A DNA stretch of 64,000 nucleotides from Streptomyces pluripotens (GTDB lineage Bacteria; Actinomycetota; Actinomycetes; Streptomycetales; Streptomycetaceae). Position numbers and translations under genes: made by a program. Positions 35,457 to 45,511 of the stretch are shown piece after piece. The notes below the pieces were generated by a model. It made no database searches and had not been told where the DNA came from. It saw only the letters and a program-made list of their open reading frames with translations. Every line of letters begins with the position of its first letter. The first letter of the stretch is position 1. The stretch covers positions 5,580,001-5,644,000 of the forward strand of contig NZ_CP021080.1 of the NCBI RefSeq assembly GCF_000802245.2. The letters run 5' to 3'.

Positions 35457-37646
35457 ATGCACGAGCAGCCGATCCCGCCCTTTGCCGACGACGGACGTCC
35501 CCCCTGGGGCAGGTACGAGCCTTACCTGGTGGACGGTGCCGGTTCCTCAGTGGGGGCCACTGGCGTCCCACGGCCGACTCCTCCGCGCGCCGATCCCAAG
35601 TCCCCGGTCATCCACGGCGGCCGACCGCCCCTGGCCGGCGACCGGTCGCGCCGGCCTTCCGCACCCGCGCCGCACACCACTCCGGGCGCCCGCCAGACGC
35701 CTGGACTGCCACCTACGCACACGGCGTTGGTCTGCACCGCCTTGCCTGGCCTCGCCGTCTCCGACGAGAGTGGGCAGCTGTCCGGCCAGGGCCTGGAGGG
35801 GTTCTACCGGGGCGGCAGACGCCTGCTCTCGCGGTGTCAGGTCCGCGTGGCCGGTCGGGAACCGTTGGCGGTGCAGGCTGGGATGACCGGTGCCGACAGC
35901 GCACGTTTCGTGGGGACCGTGTGGGCTTCACCTACGGCGGGACCAGACCCGGACGTGGTCGTCGAGCGTGTACGCCGCGCCGACGGGACCGAGCGGATCA
36001 CCCTCCGCAACGCCTCCCTGCGTCCCCTGCACCTGCCCGTGGAGGCCGCCCTCGGCACGGATCTCGCCGAACTCGGCACCATCGCTACCGGCCGGGCAGG
36101 TCCCGAACTCCCGGCCACCGTCCGTGACTCGGGCCTGCGCTGGGCCACGGCCGACGCCTCCGCCTGCGTCACCGCCAACCCGGCGCCCACCGACGCCCTG
36201 GCGTCCGCCGGACTGCTGCGCTGGGAACTCGACCTGCCACCCGGTGGGGCGACAACCATCGAACTGCGCGTACGACCCGGCGGAGCCGGGCCGCTGCGGG
36301 CTGCGGGACATACCGCGGCCGGTCCTCTCGCACCTGCCCGGGCAGCCGGTGATGATCCGCGCGTGGGCCCACTGCTGCGTGCGGCCGTTGCTGACCTCCA
36401 GGCCCTGCTCCTGCGCGACCCAGCGCACCCCTCCGACACCTACGTCGCTGCCGGCGCGCCCTGGCGCTGCGGAATGGCCCCCGCCGAAGCCCTGGCCGCC
36501 GCCCGCATGGCCCTGCCCCTGGGCACCCGACTCGCCGCCGGCACTCTGCGCGCCCTGGCCCGTACACAGCTGCCCGGACCAGGCCACCGGGCCGGTCTGA
36601 TCCCCGGGCCACGGCGTGACGCTGGCCCGTTCCTTCCGCCGGGCTGCACGGGAACCGAGGCCACACTGTTCTTCCCGGTGCTGCTTGCCGAGGCCCGCCG
36701 CTGGGGCCTCGCGGAACAGGAGACGAAGGAACTGCTGCCCGCGGCCGAACGCTGCCTGACCTGGCTGCGGACAGCGGTCGGCGACGGCCCCTACCTGCCT
36801 GACCCGCAACCCTGCGGCCCAGCCCGTAGCGAGACCCAGGCCCATGCGTATCGCGCGGCACTGCTCGGCGCCGATCTCCTCGACACCTACCACAGACCGG
36901 GCGGCACGGAGTTACGCCAGTGGGCCGGGACCTTGCGGACGGCCTTTCGTGCCGACTTCTGGGTCGAGGACCGCGGCGGCGGGCGTCCCGCCGCGGCGCT
37001 GGCGCCGGATGGTCGTCCCGTGACGCACCTTGGCTCCGCGGCGGTTCACCTGCTCGACACCGGTCTGCTCGGTTCCGGTCGGCTCGCCCCGGGTCTGCTC
37101 GACAAGGTGCAGACCGCACAGCTGGCCCGACTGCTCGGCGGCCCGGCCATGGACGCGGGCTGGGGCCTGCGCGGTCTCGGCGCCAAGGAGACGGGGTACA
37201 ACCCCTTCGGCCATCGGACTGGAGCCGTGCGGGTGCACGAGACAGCACTCGCCGTCGCAGGTCTGGCCAGTGCAGGCTATGAGAGGGAAGCCACCGGGTT
37301 ACTGAGAGGACTGCTGGAAGCGGCGCCACACTTCGGTCACCGGCTGCCCGAGATGTTCGCCGGTGAGCAGCGAACTGCCGGTGGCGCTCCGCTGCCGCAC
37401 CCAGCGGCCTGCCGGCCCGCGGCCACTGCCGCGGCCTCCGTGATCCTCGTGCTCACCGCTCTTGTGGGCATCCGTCCCGACAGCCCCGCCCGCTCCGTCA
37501 CCCTGCGTCCCGTGCGCAGTGCCCCCCTCGGTGAACTCGGCCTGACCGCACTGCGCGTCGCAGGGGCGCCCTTCGCCGTACGGGTCAGCCGACTCGGACT
37601 CGCCATGGTCGAGGACGCGGCGGATGGTCTGCAACTGGGCGTGTGA
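35457..37646 (+). CDS. Glycogen debranching-type (amylo-alpha-1,6-glucosidase-like) protein
   Basis: 729 residues. After a Pro-rich leader (1-80), an N-terminal GDE beta-domain (TALVCTALPGLAVSDESGQLSGQGLEGFYRGGRRLLSR) precedes an alpha/alpha six-barrel domain (about 300-640; YVAAGAPWRCGM, RAALLGADLLDTY, GWGLRGLGAKETGYNPFGHRTGAVRVHET). It is related to glycogen debranching and GH15-like enzymes acting on alpha-1,6-linked glucose. The beta-sandwich motif is clear, but I cannot identify both catalytic acids with certainty. The start at 35457 has only a weak AGAAG; an upstream open stretch from 35307 lacks support. Confidence 0.75.
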   Translation: MHEQPIPPFADDGRPPWGRYEPYLVDGAGSSVGATGVPRPTPPRADPKSPVIHGGRPPLAGDRSRRPSAPAPHTTPGARQTPGLPPTHTALVCTALPGLAVSDESGQLSGQGLEGFYRGGRRLLSRCQVRVAGREPLAVQAGMTGADSARFVGTVWASPTAGPDPDVVVERVRRADGTERITLRNASLRPLHLPVEAALGTDLAELGTIATGRAGPELPATVRDSGLRWATADASACVTANPAPTDALASAGLLRWELDLPPGGATTIELRVRPGGAGPLRAAGHTAAGPLAPARAAGDDPRVGPLLRAAVADLQALLLRDPAHPSDTYVAAGAPWRCGMAPAEALAAARMALPLGTRLAAGTLRALARTQLPGPGHRAGLIPGPRRDAGPFLPPGCTGTEATLFFPVLLAEARRWGLAEQETKELLPAAERCLTWLRTAVGDGPYLPDPQPCGPARSETQAHAYRAALLGADLLDTYHRPGGTELRQWAGTLRTAFRADFWVEDRGGGRPAAALAPDGRPVTHLGSAAVHLLDTGLLGSGRLAPGLLDKVQTAQLARLLGGPAMDAGWGLRGLGAKETGYNPFGHRTGAVRVHETALAVAGLASAGYEREATGLLRGLLEAAPHFGHRLPEMFAGEQRTAGGAPLPHPAACRPAATAAASVILVLTALVGIRPDSPARSVTLRPVRSAPLGELGLTALRVAGAPFAVRVSRLGLAMVEDAADGLQLGV

Positions 37647-37795
37647 CCTCGCAAAACAGGGAGTTTGACCTTCTGCAAACGGGCGCATGTGCCGTTGTGG
37701 GGCGACGGCGACACTGAACGGGAGACGAAGCGGCGTCCCACGACGCAACGGAACGCAACCGCCATTGATGCCGTGGGTCGGGGAGGGAGTGTTTA

Positions 37796-37817
37796 TCGTC
37801 AGGAAGACGACTATGAT
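37796..37817 (+). promoter_or_regulatory. Promoter and inverted repeat of the Nudix regulator gene
   Basis: TATGAT (37812-37817) lies 6 nt before the ATG, so the mRNA would be leaderless. Immediately upstream TCGTC-AGGAA-GACGA (37796-37810) is a perfect inverted repeat filling the spacer, a good place for an autoregulator to bind. Confidence 0.6.
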
Positions 37818-37823
37818 CGCCAC

Positions 37824-38582
37824 ATGCCCTACGACCCGTCAGCCTTTCCGCCCTTCGCCGTCACCGTGGACCTGGTCGTGCTGACCGTGCGCCGTCATGC
37901 CCTGTGCGCGCTGGCGGTGCGCAGGGGCGAGCCCCCCTTCCAGGGAAGCTGGGCGTTGCCCGGCGGCTTTGTGCGGGCTGACGAGGATCTGTCCCAGGCG
38001 GCGGCGCGTGAGCTGGCCGAGGAGACTGGGTTGCGCGCACACGATCCCTCCGTTCCGGCCCAGGACAACGGGGCCCACCTGGAGCAGCTTGCCACGTACG
38101 GTGACCCCAAGCGGGATCCTCGTATGCGCGTGGTCAGCGTCGCGCACCTCGCGCTCGCACCTGATCTACCCGCACCGCGTGCAGGCGGTGACGCCAGCAA
38201 TGCGCGCTGGGTACCCGTCGAGGAGTTGCTCCACCGGGGCGGGTACGCCCGTGAGGGCGAGCCTCGCGCACCGCTTGCCTTCGACCACGCCCAGATTCTC
38301 GCCGATGGTGTGGAACGCGCCCGGTCCAAGATTGAGTATTCGTCGCTGGCCACGGCGTTCTGCCCGCCGGAGTTCACCGTCGGTGAGTTGCGCCGGGTGT
38401 ACGAGGCGGTGTGGGGCGTGGCGCTCGACCCGCGCAACTTCCATCGCAAGGTCACCGGAACTCCTGGATTCCTCGTGCCCACGGGGGGGACCACGACGCG
38501 TCAGGGGGGCCGGCCTGCTCAGCTCTTCCGGGCCGGCGGAGCGCCCCTCCTCAACCCGCCGATGCTGCGTCCCGAGGTCTGA
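37824..38582 (+). CDS. Nudix hydrolase / NrtR-type regulator
   Basis: 252 residues. A Nudix domain is followed by a winged helix (PPEFTVGELRRVYEAVWGVALDPRNFHRKVTG, about 175-240), the layout of NrtR regulators of NAD metabolism. Unlike many NrtR proteins, the Nudix box is complete: GX5E (GFVRADE), then REL, EE and TGL in register, so it may hydrolyse a nucleotide as well as bind DNA. Leaderless start at 37824. It is followed by a short hairpin and the ABC transporter gene. Ligand and targets cannot be deduced from this window. Confidence 0.8.
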   Translation: MPYDPSAFPPFAVTVDLVVLTVRRHALCALAVRRGEPPFQGSWALPGGFVRADEDLSQAAARELAEETGLRAHDPSVPAQDNGAHLEQLATYGDPKRDPRMRVVSVAHLALAPDLPAPRAGGDASNARWVPVEELLHRGGYAREGEPRAPLAFDHAQILADGVERARSKIEYSSLATAFCPPEFTVGELRRVYEAVWGVALDPRNFHRKVTGTPGFLVPTGGTTTRQGGRPAQLFRAGGAPLLNPPMLRPEV

Positions 38583-38590
38583 CGCGTCCC

Positions 38591-38611
38591 GATCCCGGCA
38601 GTCGCGGGATC
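38591..38611 (+). terminator. Hairpin after Nudix regulator gene
   Basis: A 7-bp perfect stem, GATCCCG (38591-38597) with CGGGATC (38605-38611), and a 7-nt loop lie 9 bp after the stop. It is G/C-rich, with no T tract. Confidence 0.5.
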
Positions 38612-38745
38612 GCGGGCGGGGCTGCCACATGCGTCGGGCCCTTCTGCCTCGGATGGCGGACGCAGAGGGGCGAGCCCGCGCGACGCCGAAGAGCAAAACG
38701 ACCGATACCCGAAAAAACTGGACATATGGCGCTATCTTGCTGAAG

Positions 38746-41178
38746 GTGATCCAGGCCTTCGGACTGACCAGCGCCCCCCGCAAGGCACAACCGCCCGCCG
38801 TTGATGATGTCTCCTTCGAGGCGCGTGCCGGACATGTCACCGCGCTGCTCGGGAGTGCCGGCGCGGGAAAGACGACGGTGCTCAGGCTGATGCTCGAACT
38901 GCAACAGGGGCGTGGTGTCACCTGCTTCAGAGGACGGCCCCTGCACCGTATCGCCCACCCCTCGCGGGAAGTCGGCGTGCTCCTCGGGGACGTACCAGGA
39001 CATCCGGCCCGATCGGTCCGCGGTCATCTGCGCATGCTCTGCGCGGCATCCGGAGTTCCTGCCCGACGCGCCGACGAGGTGCTAGAAGTGGTCGGTCTCG
39101 TCAGTCTCCGAGAGGAGCGCCTCGGCGCGCTGTCGAGGGGGATGGACCGCAGGCTGGGACTTGCCTGTGCCCTGCTGCCCGACCCGCACACCCTCGTCCT
39201 GGACGAGCCCGCCGCAGGTCTCTCCGCCCGTGAGGCGCAGTGGCTGTACGGCATGCTGCGGGCTCATGCCGACCACAGCGGCACGGTGTTCGTCACGACG
39301 GCCGATCCGAAGGAAGCTGCACGCGCGGCCGACCGGATCGTCACCCTCGACGGCGGCAGGCTCGTCGCGGACCAGGACGCCAAGGAATTCGCCCGCAACC
39401 GGTTGCGGGCGCGTGTGGCCGTCCGTAGCCCTCACGCCGCACGCCTCGCTGCTCTGCTCGCCAGGGAGGCCCGCACCACCCGTCGCTCGGTGGAGGTCGT
39501 GCGAGAGTGCGGCAACCGCCTCTCGGTGTACGGCACGACGACCGCCGACATCGGGGAGACGGCGTTCCGCCACGGCATTCTCGTCCACCAGCTCGCCGAC
39601 GAAGTGGGCGACATGGGGCCCGGTGCGGGTGCCGGGCGCGACGGCGGAACGGGGGCCGGCCGGGAGCAGCGGTCGACCCGGTATGAGCCGGTCGCGCAGG
39701 ACGGATCGCCGGGGGAACCGGAACGCACCGCATCCGGTGCTTGCCTGGTGGAGCGAGGTACCCCGGGCGTTCCGGCGCCAGATGCTTCGCAGGCGGATCG
39801 AAACCTGGTGACGTCAGATGGTCCTTCCGGGCAGCGGGAGCACACCGCCGGAGAAGGCTCGCCGATGGGCGATCGGGCCGCGTCCGGCTTCACCCCCGAT
39901 GGCTTGATTCCTGCCGGCTCTGCCTCGGCCGAAGAGGGGCGAGCCGGCGGTCACGGGCGGTCCTCGGCGACCGGGGACCCGAGCCGCCCGCCAGCGCCGG
40001 ACGTCGCGGAGAGGCACCACGGCCTAGACCGGGAACTGTCGCCGGCCCCCGTGGCCGACGGCGCCGACGGTACGGCGTACGGGGCCGGCCTCTCCGGCAT
40101 CGGCGCCGACACACGCCCCCGCGAGGCGCTCGCGAGGGCCGACGGCAGCCGGGCCGTCAACGCGACAGTCCCGTCTGAGCCAGCTCATGCCCGTCACACG
40201 GGTCACACCGGGCTCACTGAGCCTCCGCACTCACAGGTCGACGGTGCGACCCCTCCTCCAGCCGCTGTCTCCACCACCCGCACCCGCCTTCCCGGCGCCA
40301 GGACCCCGGGCCCCGGCAAGCAGCGGCCCAGCCGCGCACCACGACCCGAAGGGGTCCGCAGCCCCGACACCCTTTCCCTCCTCCCGCCCCCCATTTCCGT
40401 CCGTCCGGCGCCCACCCCCCTCCGTCCCCTGCGCTACGAAATCCGGCGTGCCGTAGGAGTCGGTACCGACTTCCTCGTCTGCGGCGTCACGCTGTTGGTG
40501 TCCGCGCTCGTGGCCGTCGTGCTGGCCCGGCTCGGCCACACCCCGCAGGCACGGCTCTTTGCGGCATGGCCGGGGGAGTTGCCGCTACCGCCGGCGGCGC
40601 TCGCGGCGGGGCTACTCGGTGCGCTGTCCTTCGGGGACGAGTTCCGCCACCCCGCCCTGGCGGCGGACCGGGGCACCGTGCCCCGGCGGCTGGGACTGCT
40701 GGTCGCGAAACTGCTTGTCTCCGGAACCATCGCGCTGTTCCTGGCCCTCCTCGCCGTGGGCTGCGACGCCGAGGTGCTCTACATCGTCTACGGGCGGGAG
40801 TTGTCGCAGGTTCCCGGGGGGTGGCTTTCCTCGTGCGCGAGTTGGTTCGGCCTCGTGGCCTGCTGCGCCTGGGTCGGTGTACTGGCGGGCGGTGTCTTCC
40901 GGTCCACCACGGCCGGGCTGGCCGCCGTCCTCGCCGTGCCCGTCGTCGTAGCGCCGTTTGTGCACGAGGTGCTGCAGGGCCCTGGTACGCGGGTGGCCGC
41001 AGGGCTTTTGACGCGGATGCGGGAGGCATTCCTGCTGCAATGGCCCTTCGGCGGGGAGCGCTACCTGATCGGGACGGCCCACGTGGTTGCTCAACCCATG
41101 GGCGAGGCACTGGCGTTGTCGTTGGGCGCGTTGCTCTGCGCATATCTGGTCACGATGCTGCGTTCCAGGGGCCGGTGA
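38746..41178 (+). CDS. ABC transporter, ATPase and permease in one polypeptide
   Basis: About 810 residues. An ABC ATPase (Walker A GSAGAGKTT, signature LSRGMDRR, Walker B LVLDEPAAG) occupies 1-225 and an accessory alpha/beta part runs to about 290. A disordered, Gly/Pro/Ser/Glu-rich linker of about 270 residues (290-560) joins it to a membrane domain with about six helices (561-810; VTLLVSALVAVVLARL, LVSGTIALFLALLAV, SLGALLCAYLVTML). It is an ABC-2/multidrug-type exporter fusion; the substrate is unknown. The GTG at 38746 follows TATCTT (38733-38738) by 7 nt and seems leaderless; the frame is open far upstream. It lies directly before whiH. Confidence 0.8.
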   Translation: MIQAFGLTSAPRKAQPPAVDDVSFEARAGHVTALLGSAGAGKTTVLRLMLELQQGRGVTCFRGRPLHRIAHPSREVGVLLGDVPGHPARSVRGHLRMLCAASGVPARRADEVLEVVGLVSLREERLGALSRGMDRRLGLACALLPDPHTLVLDEPAAGLSAREAQWLYGMLRAHADHSGTVFVTTADPKEAARAADRIVTLDGGRLVADQDAKEFARNRLRARVAVRSPHAARLAALLAREARTTRRSVEVVRECGNRLSVYGTTTADIGETAFRHGILVHQLADEVGDMGPGAGAGRDGGTGAGREQRSTRYEPVAQDGSPGEPERTASGACLVERGTPGVPAPDASQADRNLVTSDGPSGQREHTAGEGSPMGDRAASGFTPDGLIPAGSASAEEGRAGGHGRSSATGDPSRPPAPDVAERHHGLDRELSPAPVADGADGTAYGAGLSGIGADTRPREALARADGSRAVNATVPSEPAHARHTGHTGLTEPPHSQVDGATPPPAAVSTTRTRLPGARTPGPGKQRPSRAPRPEGVRSPDTLSLLPPPISVRPAPTPLRPLRYEIRRAVGVGTDFLVCGVTLLVSALVAVVLARLGHTPQARLFAAWPGELPLPPAALAAGLLGALSFGDEFRHPALAADRGTVPRRLGLLVAKLLVSGTIALFLALLAVGCDAEVLYIVYGRELSQVPGGWLSSCASWFGLVACCAWVGVLAGGVFRSTTAGLAAVLAVPVVVAPFVHEVLQGPGTRVAAGLLTRMREAFLLQWPFGGERYLIGTAHVVAQPMGEALALSLGALLCAYLVTMLRSRGR

Positions 41179-41240
41179 CGACGGCTCGTTCGCTTCTGGA
41201 CCCGCTGTGCGCACAACTCCCCACAGAAAGGCCATTTCTT

Positions 41241-41280
41241 TCCGATAAGGCGTCAATTGCGACGGGGTGAGCGATCACCC
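41241..41280 (+). promoter_or_regulatory. whiH promoter: sigma-WhiG-like -10 and palindromic operator
   Basis: TCCGATAA (41241-41248) matches 7 of 8 positions of the sigma-WhiG -10 (GCCGATAA); the -35 is poor (CACA at 15-nt spacing). GGGTGA-GCGA-TCACCC (41265-41280) is a perfect inverted repeat near the expected transcript start and is a candidate WhiH operator. Confidence 0.6.
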
Positions 41281-41340
41281 TTTCGTGTGCTTTTCACCAA
41301 AGCCCTCAAGGGAGTTGGGGGCGGCGCCGACAAAGGATCC

Positions 41341-42228
41341 GTGAGTACCCTTGCGCACACCATGATGACCGCCGCCCGCTCCGCCGATTCAGGTCTGGCC
41401 GGCCCGGGCGAACTCGACCGCTACCCCTACGGAGAGGCCCCCGCGGCCGATCGCGTCGGAGTGCCCTCCTGGGACGGTGCGGACCAGGAGCTGGGCCGCG
41501 TCGGCAGGCGTGCTTCGGGCAGCCGCGGGCGCGGACTGCACGGCCAGCTTGTCCAGCAGCTGGGGCAGATGATCGTCTCCGGTGACCTGGGGGCGGATCG
41601 GCCGCTGGTACCCGAGGAGATCGGCCAGCGCTTCGAGGTCTCCCGCACCGTCGTCCGCGAATCGCTCCGTGTCCTTGAGGCCAAGGGGCTGGTCAGTGCC
41701 CGGCCCAACGTCGGCACGCGCGTGCGTCCGGTCAGCGACTGGAACCTCCTCGATCCGGACATCATCGAGTGGCGGGCCTTCGGGCCCCAGCGCGACGATC
41801 AGCGCCGAGAGCTCAGCGAGCTGCGATGGATGATCGAGCCGCTTGCTGCCCGTCTCGCAGCCGGGCATGGGCGCGAGGAGGTGCAGCAGCGTCTGTGCGA
41901 CTTGGTCGAGGTCATGAGCCATGCCATGGCGCAAGGTGACGCCCTGACCTATTCACGCGCCGACAATGAATTCCACGGGTTGCTCATTCAGATCGCCGGC
42001 AACCGGATGCTGGAGCACCTGTCCGGCATCGTCTCCGCCGCCCTTCAGGTCTCGGGTGGCCCGGTCACGGGCTGTGACCGGCCGAACGAGGCGTCTCTCG
42101 CGCAGCACGCGCGCATCGTCGACGCCCTCGGCACCGGTGACGGTGCGGCGGCGGAGACAGCCATGCGTCAGTTGCTCACGGTCCATCCCGAGGTGGAGCG
42201 CGTGGTTCCCGCGCCGCGCGAGCACTGA
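41341..42228 (+). CDS. whiH: Sporulation regulator WhiH (GntR/FadR family)
   Basis: 295 residues. A 60-residue N-terminal extension precedes a GntR winged helix (GLHGQLVQQLGQMIVSGDLG... PEEIGQRFEVSRTVVRESLRVLEAKGLV, about 62-130) and an FCD ligand/metal-binding domain with three metal-type histidines (DNEFHGLL, QHARIVDAL, and AMAQGD context). In S. coelicolor WhiH is needed for sporulation septation and is transcribed by sigma-WhiG. The start is GTG 41341 behind AAAGGA. The hrdB-proximal position is the conserved context. It likely represses its own gene through the palindrome at 41265-41280 (inference). Confidence 0.92.
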   Translation: MSTLAHTMMTAARSADSGLAGPGELDRYPYGEAPAADRVGVPSWDGADQELGRVGRRASGSRGRGLHGQLVQQLGQMIVSGDLGADRPLVPEEIGQRFEVSRTVVRESLRVLEAKGLVSARPNVGTRVRPVSDWNLLDPDIIEWRAFGPQRDDQRRELSELRWMIEPLAARLAAGHGREEVQQRLCDLVEVMSHAMAQGDALTYSRADNEFHGLLIQIAGNRMLEHLSGIVSAALQVSGGPVTGCDRPNEASLAQHARIVDALGTGDGAAAETAMRQLLTVHPEVERVVPAPREH

Positions 42229-42658
42229 TCGCGGCGAAGCGATGTGGTCGCGCACGCGCGGCGTCCTCGGTGTTCTCCGGGCGAAGCCGGGGTCGGGGGA
42301 TGCCGTCGCCGGATTCCGCCGGATGTGCTGGTGTCCTGCGGAATCCGGGGGCGCGACGGGCGCCAGGGTCGCGAGTGTGATCGGGACGATACCATCGGTG
42401 ACCATGTCTATCCATATTTGATCGCTTTTAACTCCTTACGGGGTGTGACTCGGGCCACGCAGATTGGGCGTAACGCTTGTGGAAACAGCACGATGACCTA
42501 AGAGGTGACAGCCGCGGAGGGAATACGGATGCCATACAAGGCGCTGTGCATCTTCCCGGCCCCGCCCGCGCCGTCGGCCCACTCCCAGGCCGGTGGTCGG
42601 CTCTCGTCCGCCACGGACGGTGCCGGAAGCCGTTTTCCAACGTTCCGAGAGGTTGTTC
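42229..42658 (+). promoter_or_regulatory. hrdB leader and promoter region
   Basis: 430 bp without genes. GTAACG (42470-42475) and CGATGA (42491-42496) with a 15-bp spacer resemble an ECF-type promoter; in streptomycetes hrdB is known to depend largely on the ECF factor ShbA. An AT-rich patch (42405-42440) lies upstream. About 160 nt of leader follow, ending in GAGAGG before the GTG. Confidence 0.55.
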
Positions 42659-44200
<1,542 letters not shown>

Positions 44201-44216
44201 ATTGCGCTGAACCGCG

Positions 44217-44254
44217 ACGAAGGCCTGGTTCCCCTCGGGGGGCCGGGCCTTCGT
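44217..44254 (+). terminator. hrdB terminator
   Basis: Stem ACGAAGGCC (44217-44225) with GGCCTTCGT (44246-44254); the 20-nt loop contains further G:C pairing (cccc/gggg). Confidence 0.85.
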
Positions 44255-44319
44255 GCTGCGGGCGGCGGCGAGATGGATCACTCTGGGTGTCCAGGAAACA
44301 TCCGAGAGTGAGGAGCCTC

Positions 44320-45180
44320 ATGCGCCGTTCCGTTGCCCAGGCACTGATCCGGCCGCTGGTGTTGGCAGCTGCCATGACCGCCATACCCCTGTCGACGGCG
44401 GCCCCGGCGGCCGCCGGTGGTGTGGTGGTCGGAGGATTTCCGATAGACGTCTCCGGCGCCCCCTGGACGGTCGCGCTGGCCAGTCGTGACCGGTTCGGAG
44501 GTACACGGGCGGGTCAGTTCTGCGGCGGCGTGGCGGTCACGCGGACCGCCGTGCTCACCGCGGCCCACTGTCTGGCCGGGGAGGTTCTGGGTGCGCCACC
44601 AAACCGTGTGCGCGACCTCCGGGTCATTGCGGGCCGCACGGACCTGTTGTCCGGAGAGGGGGAGGAGATCGCGGTGCGGGACGCCTGGGTCAACCCCGGA
44701 TACGACGCGGCGACCAACTCCGGTGACTTTGCCGTACTCACGCTCGCCGAGCCGCTCCCGGAGAGCACGGTGGTCGCCATGGCAGGTGCGGGGGATCCGT
44801 CCTATCGGCCGGGCACGCAGGCTCTGGTGTCTGGGTGGGGCGACACCACCGGTGGTGGCGCTTACGCGCGCAGGCTGCACGCGGCACGTGTGCGTGTGCT
44901 GCCCGACGACCTCTGCGTGCGCGCCTATCCGGGCGGGCCGGACGGCACCTACCGGGCCGACACCATGCTCTGCGCCGGTGAGCCCGCTGGGGGGCCCGAC
45001 GCCTGCCAGGGGGACAGCGGTGGGCCGCTGGTGGCTGGAGGGCGGTTGATCGGACTCGTGTCGTGGGGCAGCGGCTGTGGGCGGTCGGGCAGCCCGGGCG
45101 TCTACACGCGCATCGCCGACGTCGTGCGGGTCTGGGGGCAGGCTTCCGGGGGCCGAAAGGGGCTCCGCAGGCACTCCTGA
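44320..45180 (+). CDS. Secreted trypsin-like serine protease (S1A)
   Basis: 286 residues. Signal peptide (LIRPLVLAAAMTAIPLSTAAPAAA), then a short pro-piece and the trypsin-type mature start VVVGG. Triad His83 (TAAHC), Asp136 (GDFAVL), Ser233 (GDSGGP); an Asp at the start of DACQGDSGG is the S1-pocket acid expected for trypsin (Lys/Arg) specificity. Six cysteines can pair as in Streptomyces trypsins. GAGGAG 5 nt upstream supports the ATG at 44320 over the GTG at 44287. Conserved neighbour of hrdB. Confidence 0.9.
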   Translation: MRRSVAQALIRPLVLAAAMTAIPLSTAAPAAAGGVVVGGFPIDVSGAPWTVALASRDRFGGTRAGQFCGGVAVTRTAVLTAAHCLAGEVLGAPPNRVRDLRVIAGRTDLLSGEGEEIAVRDAWVNPGYDAATNSGDFAVLTLAEPLPESTVVAMAGAGDPSYRPGTQALVSGWGDTTGGGAYARRLHAARVRVLPDDLCVRAYPGGPDGTYRADTMLCAGEPAGGPDACQGDSGGPLVAGGRLIGLVSWGSGCGRSGSPGVYTRIADVVRVWGQASGGRKGLRRHS

Positions 45181-45201
45181 GCGGCGCTACGGGAGATGAG
45201 C

Positions 45202-45237
45202 ACGGGCGGCCGTTCCCGAAGAGGAGCGGCCGCCCGT
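45202..45237. terminator. Bidirectional terminator protease / DUF7455
   Basis: Perfect 11-bp stem ACGGGCGGCCG (45202-45212) with its complement (45227-45237) between two convergent genes. Confidence 0.8.
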
Positions 45238-45280
45238 TCACCGGCCTGTGCCGGGGCTGGCTCGTCGTGTCTGCGAGATG

Positions 45281-45511
45281 TCAGCGCTCTTCGTCGGAAG
45301 CAGTGCCGGGAACGGACGTCAGCCGCTCCGTCTCGTCCTGTATCTCAGCGGCGATCTTCTTGAGTTCCGGCTCGAACTTGCGGCCATGGTGGCCGCAGAA
45401 GAGCAGTTCTCCGCCGCTCAGCAGGACGACGCGTAGGTATGCCTGTGCGCCGCAACGGTCGCAGCGATCGGCGGCCGTCAGCGGGCTCGCGGGGGTCAGA
45501 ACAGTAGTCAC
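45281..45511 (-). CDS. Small DUF7455 protein with zinc-ribbon-like cysteines
   Basis: 76 residues conserved next to hrdB/parE in streptomycetes. CDRCGAQAYLRVVL and ELLFCGHHGRKFEP place CxxC and CGHH as a probable single zinc site. The acidic helix at the C-terminus (LKKIAAEIQDETERL) could contact a protein partner. Function unknown. The start is GTG 45511 with GAAGAGG upstream. Confidence 0.8.
   Translation of the reverse strand: MTTVLTPASPLTAADRCDRCGAQAYLRVVLLSGGELLFCGHHGRKFEPELKKIAAEIQDETERLTSVPGTASDEER

Noticed and set aside
40300..40420. Separate gene for the permease half of the ABC transporter
   Set aside because: The frame is continuous from the ATPase through the linker, and no ribosome site or start codon is well placed near 40400.
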